Below the pieces are notes generated by a model, which had not been told where the DNA came from, made no database searches, and saw nothing but the letters and a program-made list of their open reading frames with translations. A DNA stretch of 64,000 bases. It comes from Brienomyrus brachyistius. Its lineage: Eukaryota > Chordata > Actinopteri > Osteoglossiformes > Mormyridae. A program made the position numbers and the translations under genes. This document shows, piece by piece, positions 10,037 through 20,200 of this stretch. The stretch covers positions 1,364,001-1,428,000 of the forward strand of contig NC_064545.1 in NCBI RefSeq assembly GCF_023856365.1, read 5' to 3'. How positions within the stretch are numbered: the stretch's first letter is position 1; every line of letters begins with the position of its first letter.

Positions 10037-13000
10037 AAATGAATGACAACAGATTTGGCTTTTATAAATATCTAATTCAGTATTCAGATGTGGTGATTGT
10101 TAGCTCTTGCCTGCCAATCTGCCCTGAATGGACGGTTTCCTATAGTCTCTATCCGATCACCGTCCCTGTTTTGTTGAAGCAAAGCCGTTGTAAGTTCTCC
10201 ATTTAGGACCTGATAATAACCGGTAGAAGGGCTGCAGTATGGGGTCCATCCCGAACGGCAAGCCGGCGTCCATGACGCCCTTAATTAACTGGGTGCTCCT
10301 CTTGGATGCTTTATGTCTAGTGGACTGTTCAGCATGCCTAATGGCCCAAATCTCTGTCAGAGGACACAGGGAACACGTGGGCTAAAGGCCATTTAATGTC
10401 ATATTAATTTGAAGGATGGGACCTCGCATGCGTTGGGGCCACGCTTGTGATGTGCAGTAACTGGTTGCCCTTAATGACACAGAATGTGAATTTACTGAAT
10501 TTCGGATGTTTTTTAAAAGACTTTATTTTCAACAACTGCAGTCCTGTTTTCTATTTTGGACCATGCATTTAAATCAATTATTACCTGTATTGAACAAATT
10601 ATCGTACAGACATTATAGCTTGTATGTAATTAACACTAATTAAGATATTGATATGAGAAGTAGTAATGATGGTCAAAATCAGTTTTTATATGGTTTTGAA
10701 CAATCAGTGCTATAGTTGTTTTAATTAAGTCAGTCCTTAAGGAAATCAGTTATTTTCCCATTAGATTATGAATTAAGTGAATGCAAGGGTCATTGTTACT
10801 AACAGCATCTGATAACAGAGAGTGGGATCAACGCTTAATGTTCATCTGTGTAATCATATCAATATCCTTTGTTTAAGTAAGTATGATGGCTGGCCTTTCT
10901 TGGATTATAGTAAGCTTTATAGAAACGCACACTTTTATTCTGAACGTTTATTCATAATACCTGCACTGTATAGCGGACACCTGCTAATCGACTATCTCGG
11001 CTGTTATATCTGCTGGATACTGTTTTAAGACCGTGATTTGAAAGCACCTTTTGCCATCACACTCGTCACATTCAAGGTTTACCGACTCACAGAGCTAAGC
11101 CGTACAGCAGGAACCTCCAGGCCGCGGGTGTGTCTTCGGAATGGTTACGTTGTAATCGCATCCGCTGGTCTTGCGTTGCAATGTGGCCGTGGAACCCCAA
11201 GTGACAGGTTCAAATATTCATGAGGGTAAGAAACAGGCAGCCAGGGAGATGGGGGGGGCAGGGGGCACGTGGTGTCTCCCATTACAATACTAGTGGCTTG
11301 ACAGTTCCTTGTTGCCAAGTGTCGTCAATGAGAGCCGTCAGTTTGTCGTGCCCAGGACCGGCCTGGTCCTTCACCTCTGGCTCACCGCGTGCCGGAACGC
11401 AGTTCCTCTGCCCGTTTGTCGACAATGTGACCCGCCGGTCGCTGTGGCCCCCGACTCGTCTCCTGTTGCCCCCGGCGGCTGCTGGCGGGTTGAGCTGTCA
11501 GAGGAGATGAGTCCTTGGCGGCGTAAAGGTGACCAGATGCGGGATAATGAGACAGACGCGTACAGATGCTAATGCTACTGCCGGCCGGAGAGGAGCTGTC
11601 TTTGTTAGGCAGGGCCAGCTGTGGGCTGTCAGGCTCCCCCTGATTCCGGCTCAGGATCAGCCTCATTGGCTGTGTGTCAGTCAGTCTGCACCCTCACCAG
11701 GGCACCGGGTCCCCTGTGATTGGATGCCCCCCCCACGCATGTCCTCACCCAGTGGGCTGATTAACCGTCCATGAGCCCTGGAGCCTTCTTCTGCATTTTG
11801 TTTTCTGATCAAAATGCAATACAAGCCTTTGTCAACATCTATGTCAGCAGCAATAAGGACTAAGCATTGTTAGCTTGTGCATAATTAGGGTCTTTTCACT
11901 GTGAATCTGCCACCTGTGTTGACCAGCTAGCCAGGGAATTACTTTCTTCCGTACATCATTAACTTTTTTTTTCTTTTTACATTGTTTCCGCAGTGTTCCT
12001 GTGAGCAGAGTTAAAATCACACTGTTATTAAATTTCAGCACCGAGAATGGTATAATGTCAGATCTTTCCTGAGGAAAGGTGGTTTAACGTTACAGGCATT
12101 TCATTATAAAATTGAAATATTTTTAATGAGCTTGCTGGGAGTAACATGACCTGTGTGTAATCCTAGTCAACATAAAACTGGCACAGGATGTTTTTAATTT
12201 TAATGTGATTATAAATAGATTTTTTACGGATGATACGTATGTATCATGCAGTATTTCTTGTATCCAAAATTACGTTATATGCTGCCTTAAGTATTCCACA
12301 GGCCATTATTTATATTATATATTCATGTTATATGGTGCCGAACATCTGCGATAACATGGGAAATTTTTAACTTGCAGTGCTATTTACTGCATTGTTACTG
12401 TAAAACAAAAAGCTCAGTTACTATAAGGTAATGCTTGAATGCTTGAGAGTGGTAGTGTGGGAGAACTCCATGACCACAAAGTGTTGGTCCAGACCAGGCC
12501 TGGTGGTCTTACAGCGACGCCCCCCCGTTCATGCGTATGCATGCTAGTGATGTAGCAGGATTGCACTTGCCCACCCTCCCCAGCAAGCTCCAGCAGGCCC
12601 TGCAGAGGTGTGGGTCCATTACAGGCTTGCAGGATGCTGCTCTGCAGGCACGCCTGTACCAGGGATTTCATTCCATCGGAACACGTAGGGACCTAATTAC
12701 TTCAGTCAAGTGTAATTGAACTCATTCAGTCTGTACTGCGGTAATAAAGGTCCAAGCTATCTGAGGAGGATGTTGAAACCCTGTTTATTTAAGTGATTAT
12801 TCCTTGGCAGGGAGGCTTCAGAGCTACTCATGATGCTGTGGTCCCTCTGCTGGGTGACACAGGCTGGGGAATGTTGCTGCGTGCACTGCGACGGCTGCAT
12901 CCTCCATTTCTGCGATCGATAACCACACAGGTCGAGAAAAATAAATAAATCAGGTGCCAAGGTTTTTTGAATGGATTTAGGGTATTTTGAGGGTGCTGAA

Positions 13001-13147
13001 TTCAAAAATCCGATTACTTTTGCTGAATTGGTTCTAGGGTTTTCAGATAATGGACATCCATGAAAATAATGCGTTCCCCAATGCAACTTGTGTGTGATAA
13101 CAAATGCAATAGCTTTTGGTCTGTCTTTTGACTTTTTTATCACATCA

Positions 13148-14325
13148 CGGGGACAGCAATCGGGATACACAAAATACTCATGCTTCATGTGCCTCTGGGA
13201 TAGCAGGACAAAGCAAGATCATTGGACAAAAGTGTCATGGCCTACAAGGAGGAAATGATTGTTGGTGCTGCGAATATCATCAACAAGCCGCTGGTGGACA
13301 AGAACAAAATCATTCTTCCACCGCTTAATATTAAGCTCGGATTGATGAAGCAATTTGTTAGGGCTTGGGACAAAACGGGTAATTGCTTCAAGTACATTTG
13401 TAGATCGTTGATATTTTATGGGTTCCACTGAAATAAAGGTAGCTGATTACGAGAAAGATCACGGTGTGTATGTTGATGCTTCCATGTCCCACTCTCAACA
13501 GTGTGGGGAAGCAATAAAAAAGGCCAATAGAATGTTGGGTTACATCTCTAGGTGTGTGGAGTTTAAGTCAAGGGAGGTGATGCTACGATTATGTAATTCC
13601 TTGGTAAGACCCCACCTAGAATATTGTGTGCAGGTTTGGTCACCATACCTTAAGAAGGACATTGCTGCCTTGGAAAAGGTGGAATGTAGGACTACGAGAA
13701 TGATTCCTGGTCTTAGAGGAATGTCTTATGAGGAGAGGTTAGCTGAGCTGAATCTGTTTAGTCTCAAGCAAAGGAAACTAAGGAGGGACAAGATCCAGGT
13801 ATATAAGATTCTAACAGGTCTGGATGCTGTTCAGCCAAATGGCTACTTCAATATTAGTTTAAATAATAGAACTCGTGGCCATAAGTGGAAATTAGCGGAA
13901 GAACATTTTAAAACCTTTGATGGTCCTCAGATTCATAAACTCATGAACGATTCCAATTTTGCCAAATGCTTGAATGACACTGAGACTTCGACCTGGAAGA
14001 GTTTTGTCTGTTGTGAAGAACTACTTGGGTAATCACAGAGCAGACAATTATGAAGAATTTGTGCAAGATATACTGGATAACTTCAGAAATTTGGTAGTTA
14101 ATATGAGCATTTCCATAGCCTTTAAACAGATTTCCAGATAACCTTGGAGACTTCAGTGAGGAACAAGGCGAGAGGTTCCACCAGGATATGAAGGTGATGG
14201 AGGAGAGCTATCAAGGCAGATGGGACATACACATGATGGCCGGCTGCTGTTGGAGTCTCCAATGTGATTGTCCTGTTGACACACATCAAAGGAAATCGCA
14301 AGAACAGCGATTTTTGAAGCATTGA
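13148..14325 (+). pseudogene. Broken transposon-type protein gene, split by a LINE fragment
   Basis: Pieces of one protein appear in order. They are QSGYTKYSCFMCLWDSRTK (frame 2, about 13154-13210), KPLVDKNKIILPPL and NIKLGLMKQFVRAWDKTG (frame 1, 13285-13380), FKYICR (to 13404), FDGPQIHKLMNDSNF (frame 2, from about 13917), NYLGNHRADNYEEFVQDIL (frame 3, after 14018), and FPDNLGDFSEEQGERFHQDM, YQGRWDIHMMAG and CCWSL (frame 1, 14131-14325, stop TGA). I recognise this order from uncharacterised repetitive proteins common in fish, insect and cnidarian genomes, probably transposon-encoded; I do not know a family name. At least three frame changes make it non-functional. A LINE segment of about 480 bp sits between FKYICR and FDGPQIH. 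Confidence 0.7.
13405..13885 (+). mobile_element. CR1/L2-like LINE reverse-transcriptase C-terminal fragment
   Basis: An open frame that starts with ATG at 13418 encodes the region after the polymerase core of LINE reverse transcriptases. It has VADYEKDHGVYVDASM, then KKANRMLGYISR, LVRPHLEYCVQVWSPYLKKD (the hallmark block, near residues 64-83), TTRMIPGLRGMSYEERLAEL, and DKIQVYKILTGLD. It stops abruptly after RTRGHKW, before the usual NFFSQRVVNVWN-type ending and 3' UTR. Both ends are therefore missing, which is odd for a normal LINE insertion. The open frame runs on through the junction into the surrounding protein remnant and ends at 14032, giving a 204-residue chimera. The remnant upstream is in a different frame. 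Confidence 0.85.
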
Positions 14326-14773
14326 CATTAATAACAATTAATAACTAAATATTGTATTAATCAAATTATAAATAACTTTTTCCTGTCACTGTTAGATATT
14401 TTTGATTTCTTTTTTGTATGATGTTAGACTGTTCACTTACTAATTGCAACTAAAATAAAAATATTCTTGCAATTCTGAATGCTTTTCAAACGTGTTGCGT
14501 CAATTAATTAATTAACTTTTAAATATCTCAGAAACTAGAGCCAACCTGGCAAAATCGAAGTCCTATTCTTAATCAAGACCATAAACTTAATATAAAACCA
14601 TTCAGACATCGTTGGCACCAAAATCACTGTATACTAGTGTAATCAATAACCACAGTCAGGTTACTGTTTGCCAGCGGTGGATCAGTATCACTTTGGTAAC
14701 AGGCTGAAATCTGTCTGTGCACATGGAGACCAGGGTGCAAGGTGATAGGAGCATAGTCATTGGAGCAGACTGA

Positions 14774-14829
14774 GGTGCACTCTGATAGGACCATGCCGAT
14801 AGGTGCACTCTGATAGGACCATGGTGATA
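14774..14829. repeat. 28-bp tandem duplication
   Basis: Two adjacent copies of a 28-bp unit share GGTGCACTCTGATAGGACC, then ATG, two variable bases and GATA. A more diverged partial copy, with GGTGATAGGAGCATAG, lies just upstream near 14737. Confidence 0.85.
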
Positions 14830-15427
14830 GGTTACTGCCATTAAATGGGACATTTGTCCTTGGACAAGCAGCCGTTGTCAAAACAGCTTTAGTGAGGCCT
14901 GATGACTGAACATGTGAATTTAATTTTAACAAATACACCACTAAAGCCAACAAAATGGTAGCAGTGAATAATTACACAATGTTTGTGTTAGATGCACATT
15001 TATTTTTATGCACACACAGACAATTCAGTGGGTGATTTCTCTGTCTGCAATGACTTTATTTTCTCTGAATGTTCACAAATTTCACATCAAAGTAGCTGTG
15101 TTCATGAAATGTATGTAATGCTACCGTGCTGTGTATTTATAAAGTCCCTTGCTCATTGTAATTCGGATTGCAGTTATTCATTCATTATTCATTATTATTC
15201 AAAGATATTAATAATTGTGGTTTTTCACAATTCACATGTGCACCTCCTACTTTTAGCAGTCTTCTGTTATTTTTTTTTTTTTAACTTCGTAACCAAGCTT
15301 TAACTAAGTAAAGCAAGTAATCTTGGTATGTACCAAGGGCAGTCAAGTGCTAGTCCCCTGAATCCGTCAGGGTATCCATGCCTGAATAGTACTTTCCACT
15401 GCTGTCCTGCTGAGAGAGCCCAGGAAT

Positions 15428-15430
<3 letters not shown>

Positions 15431-15460
<30 letters not shown>
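15431..15460. repeat. (TG)(TA)n microsatellite
   Basis: A short TG stretch passes into about 12 TA units. It directly precedes the partial element that starts near 15468. Confidence 0.9.
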
Positions 15461-15467
15461 CATTAAA

Positions 15468-15684
15468 TTCCCACATAGCAACTGATTCTGGGCCAGATCC
15501 ACCTGCATCTCCTTAAATCTGGGTGCCGGCAGAATCTGTACCAGAATCTGTCCAGAGTTCTAAATGCTTACAGTTGGTCTGTATACACTCTAATGATCCG
15601 GCGCACATTCGGCTGACCATATAGGTATGATCAGTTACTTACCAGATGTGCAACTGATGCGACAAGAATCTGAGGGGCGATTAC
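15468..15684 (+). repeat. Partial copy of the CCACATAGCAA-ended element
   Basis: The stretch begins CCCACATAGCAACTGATTCT and continues GGGCCAGATCCACC, GAATCTGTACCAGAATCTG and related text. The start matches the terminus of the foldback element at 15686-17030, so this is probably a truncated relative lying beside it. No matching right end is found. Confidence 0.5.
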
Positions 15685-15891
15685 CCCACATAGCAAGATG
15701 AGTCTGAACCGGATCAGGGCCAAATTTGCCCAGAAATTGTCACAGATCCGTAATTTGCAAAATGGACCGATGCTGGTCTGAATCCACTGTCTGGATCTGA
15801 AGTAGATAAAGGCCATATCAGGGCCAACGTTTTTGAATCTTACCGGTATCTGCACCAGAGTCAAAAGTTAAATTCAGAGCTAGTTCAGACA

Positions 15892-15957
15892 GGGGCAGTG
15901 AGTGGCTTGGTGGGCTAAGTCTTTGTGCCTGTAATCTGAAGGTTGCTGGTTCAAACT
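15892..15957 (+). repeat. tRNA-like SINE head in the left arm
   Basis: GGGGCAGTGAGTGGCTTGG is followed by TGGGCTAAGTCTTTGTGCC and GAAGGTTGCTGGTTCAAAC, the last resembling a B box. It matches the head of the SINE at 22960. Only the head is present; downstream sequence departs from the SINE body. Confidence 0.7.
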
Positions 15958-16027
15958 GGTTGGCAATTAGTATGGTAAAAGAGTCTGAGCCACATTTAAC
16001 AAGCAAAACATTATTTATTTGGACCAT

Positions 16028-16622
16028 TGGTGCATTCCATTTGCCCTCGGAACTCGGATTCCGAGTTTTGAAGCTGGAAGTGATGACATGAGCGCTCCTG
16101 TTTCTCGGAGATCCGAGAAATATCTCGGAGCAGCACAGAAGATCCCGAGTTCAGAATCCAAGATGGCTGCGCCCTTTATCAACAGAAGTGAAAGTGGTAG
16201 TTTTATACTGTTTAAGCACTACTTCTCATTTGTGGCTCATTAAATCGGTTGCACACACTATACCGTCCAGCTTATCTGTGGACGTGTTGCTACGGAGTTT
16301 TATATGTAGAGCATCGCACGTAATGTGTTATCAACTGATATTGCTAACAATGGCTAACAAGTAACCGGGCTAGAACTGGATCAGTCAGATTATTTGTTGG
16401 ATTTAAGGTAGTTTGGGCTAATTGTAACTGAACAAAGATAAAGGCCATTTAAACTGAGGTACCTTAAATCCGACAAGTAAACAAAAAATCTTGCTTTTTG
16501 ATACAGGTCTATGGTATTGCTACTTCTGTGGCAAATGGAATGTATTAGACTCTGAGTTTTTAGCGGATGTGACATAATCTTGCAATCCAAAAATCAGATC
16601 CCAAGGCAAATGGAAGGCACCA
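16028..16622. mobile_element. Non-autonomous terminal-inverted-repeat element nested in the foldback centre
   Basis: The left terminus is TGGTGCATTCCATTTGCC. The reverse complement of the right terminus is TGGTGCCTTCCATTTGCC, a single mismatch over 18 bases. Just inside the left end are CTCGGAACTCGGATTCCGAG and CTCGGAGATCCGAG, themselves palindromic. No transposase frame is present. Its length of about 595 bp and lack of coding capacity fit a miniature DNA transposon. A target duplication is not clear, so the superfamily is left open. Confidence 0.75.
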
Positions 16623-16666
16623 TAAAATAGGTATGTTATAATGCTTCTTTTCACTTACTTTTTAGC

Positions 16667-16788
16667 TTGGAAGGTCACAGTGCAGGGTCAGCTAATGTGC
16701 AGCAACCTCGGCTAAGGCTGAGGTTTGAACCAGCAACCTTCAGATCACAGACACAGAGACTTAGTCCACCAAGCCACTCACTGTCCCC
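16667..16788 (-). repeat. SINE head and body fragment in the right arm
   Basis: On the minus strand GGGGACAGTGAGTGGCTTGG, AGTCTCTGTGTCTGTGATC and GGTTGCTGGTTCAAAC form the tRNA-like head. A body remnant, GCTGACCCTGCACTGTGACC, follows. The head is the inverted partner of 15892-15957. The body part shows that this arm keeps more of the SINE than the left arm does. Confidence 0.65.
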
Positions 16789-17030
16789 GTCTGGGCTAGA
16801 TCTGAATTTAAAATTTGATTCCGGTGTAAATACGGGCCAGATTCGGTAACATTCAATGTAAATCTGGGCCATGCATAGTCCTTATCCATTTCAAATCCAG
16901 AAAGCGGATTCAGACCGGTATTGATCCACAGTGCAAAATGACAACATATTTTGGGACATTTTGACAAAATGACATCCAGTTTATGGATCTGGGGTGATTT
17001 CTGAACAATCAGACTTATCTTGCTATGTGG

Positions 17031-17225
17031 ATTGTGGGGAAATTTTTTTCAGTCCCAACAAGAGGAAACAATTTTATAAAATTTTATAACAATCTGTCAA
17101 TACAATCCAAAAACTAAAAATGTGTGGTATTTTGTTTGGTTACCTGTGGTTAAGGTTAGGGTTGGGGGCGTGGTTAGGGTTGGGGGCGTGGTTAGGGTTG
17201 GGGGCATAGTTAGGGTTGGGGGCGT
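17031..17225 (+). repeat. TTGTGGGGAC-type short repeat, copy D
   Basis: It begins ATTGTGGGGAAATT immediately after the foldback terminus. It then shows the family blocks CAATCCAAAAACTAAAAATG, TTTTGTTTGGTTACCTGTGG and TTAAGGTTAGGGTTGGGG. Its right part is replaced by an 18-bp minisatellite and the usual CCCCACAA terminus is missing. Confidence 0.7.
17154..17225. repeat. 18-bp minisatellite (GGTTAGGGTTGGGGGCGT)
   Basis: Four tandem copies lie exactly end to end, with one or two changes in the third and fourth. The unit arose from the GGTTAGGGTTGGGG block of the surrounding repeat. It resembles telomere sequence but is not TTAGGG-periodic. Confidence 0.9.
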
Positions 17226-20200
17226 GGTCAGATCCACAGCGGGGCAATTCAGCGGTGCACTGCTGATGTACGCAGACAGCAGCATAATTAGCAATGCAGA
17301 CGATCTTTACAATCACCGTTTTAAATCACTGCGTGCCCTCTTTTAAATGAGCCACACATTATATTATCGGTTTCATAGGAATTTTAATAACACAAAAATT
17401 TCCATGTTCCAGAATTAGCAGTTTAAATTGTCATTTCTAGTTGTCTTAGAAGATCCGGCTTATTGTTCCCTTTGGTCCTGGTGCTCAGATTGTCGGCTTC
17501 CCCCAGTCACATGTGAAATACAGAGGCTGCACATCAAAACAACGTGCGTTCAGTGAGCTCCCTGTATGGGGCAAGACGAGCGCAAAAGGCCCAATGAGAG
17601 CGATACACAGGCCTGTTAGCGCCTAATCCTCCAATCGTCCTCTTGTCAGCTAGAAAGCTCTGTACGAGAAGACGAATAATAGTGACATTGGTGCAATGTA
17701 CACACGTTTTCAGCTCCTTCTAATTCTCCAATACGGTTTTGAATGTGGCTTGTAAATGGCTCCCCTATTCTTTTTCGACCTGATCCTTTGCTGCAGTCCT
17801 TATGTTCTGGTGCGTATAAAGCATCTATTTATTTCAGGTGCCTTCATTCACTTCCCGAGAGTTAAACAAGCTACTTACCGGCCTGTCAGCATCCCATCAA
17901 CCTGCTGACTGAACAAAAAGAAAAAAAAAAGTCTGTTAGGACCCAGCGATCGTCTCAGTGGCCTCATGTTGTTGGTCGTGTGTAATATCCATGACAATCG
18001 TCTTGGGATTCTTGGGGGCTCTGTAGTGCTAAATCTCGGGGCTATTTTTTAGCCTGTAAGGTGCTTTATTTATGTGAATTTAAAAGAGTCATGTGAAGGG
18101 TTCTCGACTCAAAATCCTCTTCACAGGGTCAGCCCGGCATCAAAAGGCTTAAAATGTGGAGGCAGCCATCAGTACTTTGCTCACGTTCTAATAGACTGAC
18201 ACCAGCGCCGCTCTGTGAAAATGAGAAGCCTTACAGGGGCGACGGGGATAGAAGAGGAGGAGAGCTGAGGAATAAAAGGAATGAAAGAGCAGGGGGAATA
18301 AATGATGCAGATTTAGCCTAAATTGGAGCGACGCGCTCTTGATGGGCCGGCTAGCCTCACCTACCCTCCCTCTTGCTCCAGACCCGCGGCACAAAGCGTG
18401 GAGGCGTGGGAAGCGGTGGCAGAGCACGGCGTATCCATTTTCATGGAGCGTATGGAAATTGGGCCTGGCGGAGAGGGAAAGTAGGCGCTGACAGTGACCT
18501 AGCGACCGAGCACACCTGGAGAATGGTAAGCACCACCAAATGGCCCCACCTACCTGACCTGCAGCACATGCACCCCATTCGGAGGAGGCCCTTGGATTAA
18601 CTTGGGCCCTTGTCTGTGTCATCCTGCCATTGGGCCCCGGGGACTTCCTGTGATTAGTTAATGATTCGCTATATTGACTCATTTCTTAGCTTGCTTCATG
18701 AGTAGTAGGTCAACATTGTCTCTTTGTTTTTTGTTTAAACCTCCCCTGGCAGACTCGTGATTCATACTTTGGAACGACGCATTTAATCCTCAGGCTTGTC
18801 ATCTGCTACTCCTGCATCTTCCTCCTCCCTGGATAATTCGTACTGACCCACCAGAACCCGCCGGGGCAGAGAACAAAAACCGGGCCTCACACCCTGTTCC
18901 TTCCCTTTCATTCTGCATCTCAAACAGGCTCCGTCCCCAATCTGCCTCCCCAAACGGCAGAAAGAACTCACTCATCTACTGTAACTCTCCACAGCTATCT
19001 GCAGCAGTATCGGTGACACTGTGTAGAACAGATCCACCATGAATTATATGCTGTGAATTAGCAGTATTTTGTTGTGCTAGCAGGTCATTATTTAGCCTGA
19101 GATATGATCTGGGTCTGGTTCATAAGCCCAGGTTTCTGTATAGAGAGTGAGTATCAGGTCTATAATGATCTGAGCTGAGTAGCTTCACTCGAGTGTGAAA
19201 AGTGTGTATGGAAGGAAAAGAAACAATCCTGATGTCGCAATATCAAGAATGAGGCATTGAAGTGGAGGAGAAAAACTGTGGACGTGAAAGTAGATAACAA
19301 GAGAGGTCACAATAAATAACACTCAAATGCATTATGCATCGCTGGGAGATCGAGTGTGATATTGTTCAGCTCAAAATCATCTGCATCTTAGGAGTATTTT
19401 TATTTATTGCACCATTTTTTCAGCATGCCTGAGGTTGTGCAAGGGGGAAGCATTTCCTGTAGACACGGCTGAACTTCCTGTCGGTGTCAGCAGGACGGCC
19501 CACCGTGCCGAGTGGGCCACACGGCCCATTGTCCCGGAGGATGTGCTCTTGTTTTCCAGGAGGTACTAGCATGACGAACACGCTGCGCGTTGTACACCGC
19601 CGCACGTGGACGGGCTTTCCGATGGGGCAGATTCCTGTGGGCAGATAAATATCCAGGGCGACCAGACCCCCCCCAACATAATTCCCAAAATATCTTGCAT
19701 TAAATTTAGTCAAGGGGCCGGGCAACCTTCCAGCTAGTTTATGAATAGGCTGACGCTTTATGTGGCATTTTCTCTAACTACAAGGCTCTCTCGATGTCTC
19801 CCCAAGGGGAATGGGCATGGAAAGACCTCAGCCCCTCCCTCTTAACAGCGCTGGATCCATGCGGGGAAGCTTCTCTGTCCACAGACGACCCAGACAAACT
19901 ATTAATAACTCTCAGACTGATTAAAAACCAGTTTAGCCCTGTTAACATTAAGGCAGGAATTAGTTTACCTTATGAGGATTTTAACATAAATTGACTACTG
20001 TAATATGATTACGGAATACAAAAGGCAATTTTAAATGCGGTTGATCCACATTTTCCGTAAGGTGTGACATTTTCGTCAGCAGAGTGTGGCACAGGATAGG
20101 TGTAGGGTTTTGACATAATGGCTTGCGGTGTGTCGTGCCCTTAGTGAGTTACAGCCTTGGATGGTAGCAGGTATGTGGTCTGGAATAAGTGGTGTTGTTA

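Larger units (their letters stand above)
9260..13130. other. Non-coding DNA, no gene or element recognised
   Basis: No coding or mobile sequence is recognised. Simple repeats are G14 at 9633-9646 and T16 at 10021-10036. The stretch 10500-10800 is AT-rich, with several TTAATTAA-like cores. The GC-richer segment 11090-11760 has reading frames on both strands with no recognisable domain. Confidence 0.5.
14326..15465. other. Non-coding DNA with a short tandem repeat
   Basis: The first 250 bases are AT-rich and probably include the 3' flank of the broken transposon gene. A 28-bp unit is duplicated at 14774-14829. A T-run of about 12 lies near 15270. No gene is recognised. Confidence 0.45.
15686..17030. 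mobile_element. Foldback-type element with long inverted arms
   Basis: The left end is CCACATAGCAAGATGAGTCTG. The right end, read in reverse complement, is CCACATAGCAAGATAAGTCTG. The arms stay recognisable inward for about 270-310 bp: GGTCTGAATCCACTGTCTGG near 15776 pairs with GGTCTGAATCCGCTTTCTGG on the other strand near 16912. The innermost part of each arm holds a tRNA-like SINE head (15892-15957 and 16722-16788). The centre contains another terminal-inverted-repeat element. No coding sequence is seen, so it would be non-autonomous. The superfamily is unknown. Confidence 0.65.

Noticed and set aside
12757..13188. Minus-strand frame of 143 residues
   Set aside because: It overlaps the start of the plus-strand transposon-type pseudogene in antisense and has no domain of its own.
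13418..14032. The 204-residue frame as a host gene
   Set aside because: Its first two thirds are LINE reverse-transcriptase sequence and the rest is a transposon remnant, with frame breaks on both sides.
17154..17225. Interstitial telomere array
   Set aside because: Units are 18 bp with G-runs of five and are not TTAGGG-periodic; the source block is explained by the surrounding repeat.
18188..18682. Minus-strand open frame of 164 residues in GC-rich DNA
   Set aside because: GC-rich sequence has fewer stops, so frames this long are expected. Another long frame lies opposite and no domain is seen.
19420..19725. Minus-strand frame of 101 residues that looks protein-like
   Set aside because: No family match recognised, no homologous block elsewhere, no splice context. 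Kept only as a note.
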